Below the pieces are notes generated by a model, which had not been told where the DNA came from, did no database searches, and was given only the letters and a program-made list of their open reading frames with translations. Of a stretch of 64,000 bases of DNA, positions 57,289-64,000 are shown piece after piece (within the stretch, counting starts at the first letter, position 1; each line of letters starts with the position of its first letter). A program made the translations under genes and the position numbers. Source of the stretch: Siniperca chuatsi (taxonomy: Eukaryota > Chordata > Actinopteri > Centrarchiformes > Sinipercidae); NCBI RefSeq assembly GCF_020085105.1, contig NC_058056.1:14322929-14386928 (forward strand). Reading direction: 5' to 3'.

Positions 57289-58252
57289 TCAGGGTTGTGG
57301 AGGTGATCTCTGCCGGTAGTCTGGGATGTGATGCATGATCCATCCAGCTGGGCCCAAGAGAGTCACAGCAAACACACATATGGCAATGACAGATTGCTGT
57401 AAGAAAGCCCAGGAGAGTATAAACATAAATGCGTGATTAATAGACATTATGTTCTTTGGAATAGAATTAAACAACTGCATGCAGGATGATATTTAGTGCA
57501 CATTTTAAGGCACTGTATTGTAGCTCCCAAACCTCTCCTGTCATCAGCTACAGGTTGGATGGAGAGGACTGAACACCTGTGTCCACAACAAAGGGTCCCG
57601 ATCTCAGTGACTCATCCAATGATACAACAGCAGCCCCCATTTATATCCACCTACCATGATATTCCCTGTGTCCCTCTGCACTTTGATATTCCTAACCTGA
57701 GCCAGGCTTTGTAAAAGCCCCTGTGCATGTCCCTGAGGACAGATCAGCAGATTTATAGTGGCATAAACACCGGCCACTATGTTGCAGTTCCATAATGGGA
57801 TACCTTTACAGATGCCAGAGCTTCACACTGACTTATGGATAAGAAATGAATAAAACATCTCTCCGGTTGGGGAACACAGTTCGCTTGAATTCCTCGCATT
57901 AGGGGCAAAACAGTGAAGTATCACAGATACTGCCTCCCCAAGACTGACGTTGTCACACTGTTTGTATTATTTGTGTGCCAGCGTGGTCTTTAAAATTTGA
58001 TTAATTGTAGTTTAGCACCCAGTTAGCACAGTTAAAAACATTTCTAGAGTCCCTGCTGTTGTAGTACATTTTGATACAGTAAACAGTCCATCCAACTTCT
58101 ACTAAACAACTACAAACAAAGATATTCAGTCCTACCACTGGCCCGATCTTTTCCTTTGGTGGCTTGCTGTAGATGTTTGACCTGTGATTTTGCTGAATGG
58201 CTTTCATCAACCTGGACCGGGTCACTGTGGGTCTCCTAAGGACAGAGAACAT
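57289..58252 (-). CDS. cox8b: Cytochrome c oxidase subunit 8 family (two exons)
   Basis: COX8 is a small nuclear-encoded subunit of mitochondrial complex IV in the inner membrane. Exon 1 is 58136-58252 (39 codons) and exon 2 is 57289-57396 (35 codons plus TGA), giving 74 residues. Residues 1 to about 27 form a basic, Arg-rich mitochondrial presequence (MFSVLRRPTVTRSRL start). The mature part has the family signature SKPPKEKIGP, then one membrane helix at about residues 41-62 with VTLLGPAGWIM, and the tail HHIPDYRQR. I took the ATG at 58252; a later in-frame Met also exists. The gene lies upstream of unc79 in the same orientation, where mammals carry COX8C. Whether the fish gene should be called cox8b or an 8C orthologue needs a tree; the family call is firm. 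Confidence 0.9.
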
Positions 58253-58609
58253 CTTTCTGCTCACACACTCACTGTCCTCTATTGTACGGAAATGTTTCTG
58301 GGGAACATATCCTGTGAGATACTAACGGAGAGTGACTACTTTCATCTAATTCCCATCACTGATCCTGGGAGGAGTTACTTCCATGGGCCAGAGACACTCA
58401 TGTAAACATACTGACCAAGTTCTCATCGGGATAAGAAATCTGGCCTTGTATGCAAGACTGCAGGTTTTAAATTCACTGAATAGAATAGAAGTCTTGTCAC
58501 AAAATTGGGATTATACGTTATAATGAACTCTCAATCACAATTTTATTTTAAGCTGGAGTAGTACTTAACAGAAATCTACTGAGTCAACATTTCTTCAAAA
58601 CTTAAAACT

Positions 58610-59050
58610 TACTTCTTTTTTTTACTCTGTTTTTTACTCTGTTACAAGTAAAAGTCCTACTTTCACAATTTTACTTAAGTAAAGGTACAAAAGTATCAGC
58701 ATCAAAATATACATAGTACCAAATGTAAAAGTACTCATTATGAAGAATGACTAAATTCAGAATAATACAGTATGTATTATTGGATTACAATTATTGATGC
58801 ATTCCTGTATGTAGCATCACTTTAATGTTGTAGGCAGTAAAGGTGGGGCCAATTTTAACTTTATATACTGCTGGGTAGTTTAATCTATGATAATATATTG
58901 ATTATATTTTGTATAAATAATATGAATCAGCAAATGTACTAGTGACTAAAGCTTTAAAATAAATGTAGTGGAGTAGAAAGTACATTATTTGCCTCTCAAA
59001 TGTAGTGGAGTAGAAGTATAAAGTAGTATAAAGTATAATGTAGATATGGG
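58610..59050. mobile_element. Non-autonomous DNA element (AAGTACTCATTATG / GTAGTGGAGTAGAAGTATAAAG family)
   Basis: Contains ordered phrases AAGTAAAAGTCCTACTTTCA, TTACTTAAGTAAAGGTACAA, AAAAGTACTCATTATG, GGATTACAATTATTGATGC, TGGGTAGTTTAATC, ATAAATGTAGTGGAGTA and GTAGTGGAGTAGAAGTATAA. I recognise the series as a common fish MITE-like repeat, possibly hAT-related. It has no coding capacity. Confidence 0.6.
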
Positions 59051-60259
59051 AATATTTACTTTCAATAATTGTATGAATGACTCATCACGCATATCATGAA
59101 GAAACAAGTGAGAGTGCAGATTCTAACCTTTCAGCAAAAGTGATAGCGAGTCATTACATTAACATCCTGCATATCTTTTTTTTAAATCAGGTTTGTGCAT
59201 AAAGAAAATTTAATGTTTATATTCTGTGTATTGTTGAAAATAGAAATGCCAAGACTGTAACATACAAGGTTTCAACTGATTTACTAGACATGGCTGCAGA
59301 CATGTGAGGGAAATGATTAAGTGGAAAAACAGCTGAATTGTTCTGGGAAATAAATTATGCCATGCATTCCTGATGAAACTAGTTTTTTTAGATAGTTAAC
59401 ACCAAACCTGATCACTTGCAGAAAAACATCCAAAATAAAAAGCTTAAAAAGTCCTTTATCACTCAATTCTCTGAATTCATGACTCATACTTCCCTTTGCC
59501 AGATTAGGGGGCAGGCTGCTTGGATAAACTTAAATGAAGTGCTTAAGATACTTAATTATTGATGTAAGAGCAGATGAGCATAAACAACATTTATGGCTTG
59601 ACTTTGGCCTTGTAGGAGTCACATTCAGTTGTTTTTTTCCTAGTTACTTATTCAGTGTCATCCCACTTTTGTTGTAAGGAAAAGTCTCAGGGGCTTTTGA
59701 ATGTATAAAATTCAGGGATTCTGTTCAAAGCAAAACTGTAAAAATGACCTTGGCTTCCATAGATCGTTATTAAAAAGAAAGGCTGTACTATACAGTATGT
59801 GCCAAAGCGATTTTGGCCTACATTAGATGTATTGTGTCGCCCTCAACAGGAGGCCAAAAGAACTTCAATCCGATGAAGAGCACCCAAACTTTTAGCCCTA
59901 AAGCCTGTGCTACAAAAATAACATTTAAAATAATGACCTCTGTAACAAACACATAGTATACCAATTCAAACAGTCTGAATGGCCTGAATTCCTGGTATAG
60001 CCTATAGTAATCACACGCAGACAGACCAGATGAAAGAGATACAAGTTAATGAATGATAAAAAATATGACGTTTAATTGGGGAATGATGTGTATTTTTATT
60101 AAACTATACTTAACTTTCGACCATAATGGTTCATTACCGTGCGTACTCCGACTGTATACTTAGCCCTCTACAACATTGCTGACATTTCATCTAAGAGAAA
60201 ACGTAAAGGAAGGTTGATAACATGTACATAGCCTCGTAATCCCCACTGCCACAAACAAA

Positions 60260-60273
60260 CCGCTAGAGGGCGC
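60260..60273 (+). promoter_or_regulatory. CTCF-like motif
   Basis: CCGCTAGAGGGCGC matches the CTCF consensus CCASYAGRKGGCRS at 13 of 14 positions. It lies about 300 bases upstream of the promoter-like region at 60571, between the cox8/unc79 pair and the next gene, a plausible boundary position. Confidence 0.45.
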
Positions 60274-60570
60274 TCGCAAATGTGTTATTGGACAAGCTGC
60301 TTGGACTACTGACTGGCCTCTAAACCAGTCGGCGCACGGCATTTAGAACCTGTCAAGTTACAGTACAATACAGGAAACAATATTTATTTTGCTTCTAAAC
60401 TAAATGCGCTAATAATATCTAATATGACAGGTATTTTTAATAGCTCTTTGTTGAAAAGGCTTTTCAAGTTAGAATACTGAACATCTGATTGATACGGCGT
60501 TTATCGGACATATATTTCATTGTACAAATGCAAAATTTTAAAATTGAAGGTCTTTATTTTGAAAGTTACA

Positions 60571-60960
60571 ACCGGAAGCAGTGTTTCCAATTCTGGCTAG
60601 CTTGAAGCGGGTAATGTTGGGATAGGCCATAACAACCACCCAAGAAGGCGTTGTGCTACTATGGGGAAATACCGAACCGAACCGAGAATAAAAACGGTTG
60701 GGGTTTAGTTTTTAGTCGAGGTAAATGCTGGAAATTCGCCGAAAAGTCGATGCAAGTGGAAATTATCGTATATTAAGGTTCAAATGTGGACGTTGACGTC
60801 GAGCTGTGCGTAATGAGCAGAGTTGGAAAAAGAAGGTGTTGAGCTGCATTTTTTCTCTCTCTGCCAGGGACAACTTGGGTCGGAGTACTGCTTAAACTAC
60901 GAGGTGATACGAAGAAAAATAATGCCCACGACGCTCTCCACTTTCTGGTAAATATTTTTG
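60571..60960 (+). promoter_or_regulatory. Promoter and 5' non-coding exon of the next gene (BTBD7 by synteny)
   Basis: An ETS-type ACCGGAAG at 60571-60578 is followed by about 400 bases with more CpG than the neighbourhood and no TATA box, as is usual for housekeeping-type promoters. A possible splice donor is GTAAAT near 60949. No coding exon follows in the remaining 3 kb, so only non-coding 5' sequence would be in the window. In human the gene head-to-head with UNC79 is BTBD7; that identity is inferred from synteny only. Confidence 0.4.
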
Positions 60961-63687
60961 AACACTCGCTTTCCAACAGTTGCATCGCATCCTGCTCGAA
61001 GTAAATTGCTGTTTCCGAGGGGTAAAGTCAAAGCGACACAGCAGAGATAGCTTACCCTAGCCTCTTAGGATATGCTATTAATTACAGGACTGTGGTGAAT
61101 ATGACTCCTCTTGCTAGGCTCTAGGCGAAAAATCTGGACACTAACTTACTTCCCATTTTTATCAGCTGAGACAAACAACCCGCTTGTTTGTTTGTTTTTT
61201 TGCTCTTACAAGCACTTTAACCCAAGGCTTCCGCTGAGCACCGATAGCCCACCAGTAGCCCAAAGAGCAACAATAGCTCCGCGTTAACGTAAGGCTAACA
61301 AAGCCGTTGCAAATGACTGATTTCTTTATGCACGGCTTACAGAACGGAACACTTATTTCGTTTTTGTGGGGCTAGATTGATAGAAAAGTTCGGGATGAAA
61401 GTGCATTTTCACTCTGCGGATCAACCTACATGTTGCTGTTTATTGCCTCTGTGTCAGATAGTTGTTGTTAGGATGTACTATGGCAACAATGTGGCCTGTC
61501 ATCTATTGCAATCTATAGCCTACTTGCGGATAAGTGTTTAGTGGTGTAAAAAAGTCATATAATAATTTCCAGTAGTCAAATAATATCCGGTATAAATTTA
61601 TCAGTAATTATTGAGATTTGCAGATATCGTTTTTGCTATTTGTAGGTATCCTTTTTTGTTTACAGTCTACATTATTTGCTTAAACCACCCAAAAGAATCT
61701 TTTTTGTATTGCTATCCCAAGGGGTTTCTGTAACAATGTATATGATATTTGTTGGTGTCACCATCTATTTAAGTGGAGAGGAGCCACTGTGATAATCCTG
61801 TGATAATCTCACTGAAATTCTGGTTAGACTCAGCATTCTGTACACCCTTCCCCTGTAAAGTGTGTGAATGTCTTTCTGTCTTGTAATTTGGAAAAGGTGT
61901 ATTCACTGCGCTCTTCAGCATTTAGGTTTGTCATTTTACCAGGTTAAGTATTTGTGTCAGCGCTCCAGGGCCGTAGAATGTCTGGCATGAAAGGCTGTGA
62001 GCTTGCAAGTACTTGCCACAGAGTAACTGAATGAGCTGGACTTTGGCCTGAATGCTGTTTTCCCTGGCCAGTTGGATGGAGAACTCAACAAGGAGCATTG
62101 ACAACTCACTTAAAATAAGCACTTATTGTTTCCTGGGCTGCCATTCATTCTCTGGAGATTGACTGCCAGGCTGTGTTTGTATGGTCATTAGTGTGTGCAC
62201 ACTTAGCAATTCTTTATTGAAAAGATGGCCCTGTTAAGTGTTGTTTTGCAAGCTGACCTAGAGCATGTCATTCATCCATTCATTCTTTGTCACTTTAGGT
62301 ATCATGTTTTCAATCAAAGATCTAAAACAAAAGAACATGTTGATGCTGATGAAATATTATGTGCGATATCCTCCTTTTTGTTTGCGTAGTGTGGACTCCA
62401 GTGCAAAAAAATTATAATCAGCTGACAACATAGTTCGCAAAATGCCAAATATGCAGCACTACGGTTCATATTGTTGGTTGACACAGGCTAATCCAGAGGC
62501 TGCCCACCATGAGTCATCATTGTGGGGACTTTTGTTTCTTCTATCTGTCTGTCATTTCAGTGTGTTGCCGTTTCTAGCCTGTTCTGATTCCTGTAGTTTC
62601 CTGTAGCTCTCCTGACAGTCTGTAATCAGTCGTATGGCCTGATTAACTGTTACACTGATTGACCTGATTGGCGAAAACACTGCAGAGGTAAGCAGTCTGC
62701 TCTGCCACTGAATTTTGTCTCTCCAGCTATCATTTCAGACAAAATATGACATCATTATTATTTTAGAGGCAGTAATTTATTCTGTTTTCTTTCCACCTGC
62801 GGTCCATATTCCACTTGCACATCTTGCTGTGGGATGTGTGCAGACACATCAGTACCATCTGTTAGAAAGTTCTGGTTTCTGCTCACTGCTGCATTGCTTA
62901 TTATGACCCTTTTATAGCGCCTCTGATTGTATCAAATATCCAAAGAGTCAAACAGTCTATAATTACTGTCTGAAGCAGTATTTTTGTCCAGCTTGGTTAG
63001 CAAAGCACATACTGGCCAACTCCCCCCACTGGTCGTTTAACAGCTTTTGTTTCAGTGTTTCTACACTTGGTGCCCTTTCATTCAGGCCTGACTGTGGTAC
63101 TGGCACAGTGATGGCTTCTCCTCAGAAGATTAGGGCCTGTGTCATTGAGCCTAACAAAGATTACTATCAAAAGGTAGTGATTTCATTATTTCATTCGTAG
63201 GATTCACAGTGGGACCAATGGAGAACACACACCTAGGTTTCTTTATGCCATTTGAGCAAAGCAATGTGTGTCTTCATGTTCATAAACAGTTATACAATTA
63301 CCAGAAAGGCAAAATAGAAACGTCTCTGCTACACTGCCCAAGTAATTCTTCACATCACTTTTGATCGTCGAAGTCATGTCATGCAGTAGAAGCTTCATTG
63401 CCCCTGTCACTTTGATTCCAAATGTTGGCTGTGTGTGTGTTTTGTTAGCAGAGCTTTGGTTAAGGGGGATGACCTGTAAAAACGTGCATTGAAATAATAA
63501 AAACGGGCTACTGAACTTTGGAGTTGCTGACAGGAAAGGAAACCCAGATACCTACCACTTCCCTTTTCTCTAGCCATGATGAGGAAATCCACATAAATGA
63601 TTGATAAAGTGCCTTGACTGTCATTTGAATAATGCATCGGTCCTGTTCTTGTGCCAAGCATTTTTGTATGGTAATGCTGTGTGTGTG

Positions 63688-63738
<51 letters not shown>

Positions 63739-64000
63739 GGGGGCAGGGAGTGTCTCCTGTCACCTCTAATTAGGTGCGTATAGTCCAGCTTGGCTGGCGT
63801 CTGCCTTCCCCCGTCTGTGGCACTGCCCCCCTTGCTCCCAGCCTGAGCACAACAGAACAGCACACTGTTTCAGTCTCAACTGTGGAAAAGTGCCTTAATG
63901 TTCGACATCAGAGAGATTATGGCAGAGATGCTTCTTATTGAACAGTGTGAGTCAGGTCTTAAGGAAATAGCTGTCCTAAATTATGCTTTTAGAATTCTGC
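60961..64000 (+). other. Non-coding downstream region, probably first intron of the next gene
   Basis: I see no coding exon or RNA gene here. The only clear structure is a (GA)n tract at 63690-63734. Confidence 0.5.
63690..63734. repeat. (GA)n microsatellite
   Basis: About 22 GA units, preceded directly by a short GT run. Confidence 0.95.

Larger units (their letters stand above)
58253..60570. other. Intergenic region between cox8 and the next gene
   Basis: Holds a dispersed repeat at about 58610-59050 and a CTCF-like motif at 60260-60273. I see no gene in it. Confidence 0.6.

Noticed and set aside
60773-60985. 70-codon minus-strand frame in the promoter-like region
   Set aside because: No similarity to known proteins that I can see. 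It overlaps the inferred 5' non-coding exon of a + strand gene.

Overview
The window is vertebrate nuclear DNA from a ray-finned fish. Genes are split by GT-AG introns, the encoded proteins closely match vertebrate neuronal and mitochondrial genes, and the interspersed repeats are of teleost type: a Rex3/RTE retrotransposon with a GATG tail, fish LINE fragments, and short foldback or terminal-inverted-repeat elements. A percomorph-like fish is likely, but that is an inference from repeat style.

Layout. Bases 1-3100 are intergenic and hold a dead LINE-1 tail. prima1 (proline-rich membrane anchor 1, + strand) occupies about 3.15-13.4 kb, perhaps to 15.0 kb with its 3' UTR; its four coding exons are resolved. 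A convergent intergenic region follows. unc79 (large NALCN-channel complex subunit, - strand) fills 56.1 to 17.9 kb. I could place 51 coding exons from the ATG at 56061 to the stop at 17902. All reading phases agree except for one single-base discrepancy in exon 18. A short cox8-family gene (- strand, two exons) lies at 57.3-58.3 kb, just upstream of unc79. From about 60.57 kb there is a promoter-like, CpG-containing region and then about 3 kb without coding sequence. By synteny this is probably the 5' end of BTBD7 on the + strand, but none of its protein is in the window.

The order PRIMA1 > < UNC79, COX8, BTBD7 > matches the human 14q32 neighbourhood as I remember it, so this is a conserved gene block. 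The genes are not an operon and do not share a pathway: PRIMA1 anchors cholinesterase at neuronal membranes, UNC79 belongs to the sodium leak channel complex, and COX8 is a subunit of respiratory complex IV.

The most unusual structures are in unc79 introns. A near-full-length but frame-broken Rex3 copy sits antisense in the intron after exon 40. It is flanked by an identical 103-bp direct repeat that ends 9 bases from the exon 40 splice donor. Several foldback elements of one family, plus a terminal-inverted-repeat element, lie in other introns. I found no rRNA, no CRISPR array, no convincing tRNA and no bacterial-type gene system.
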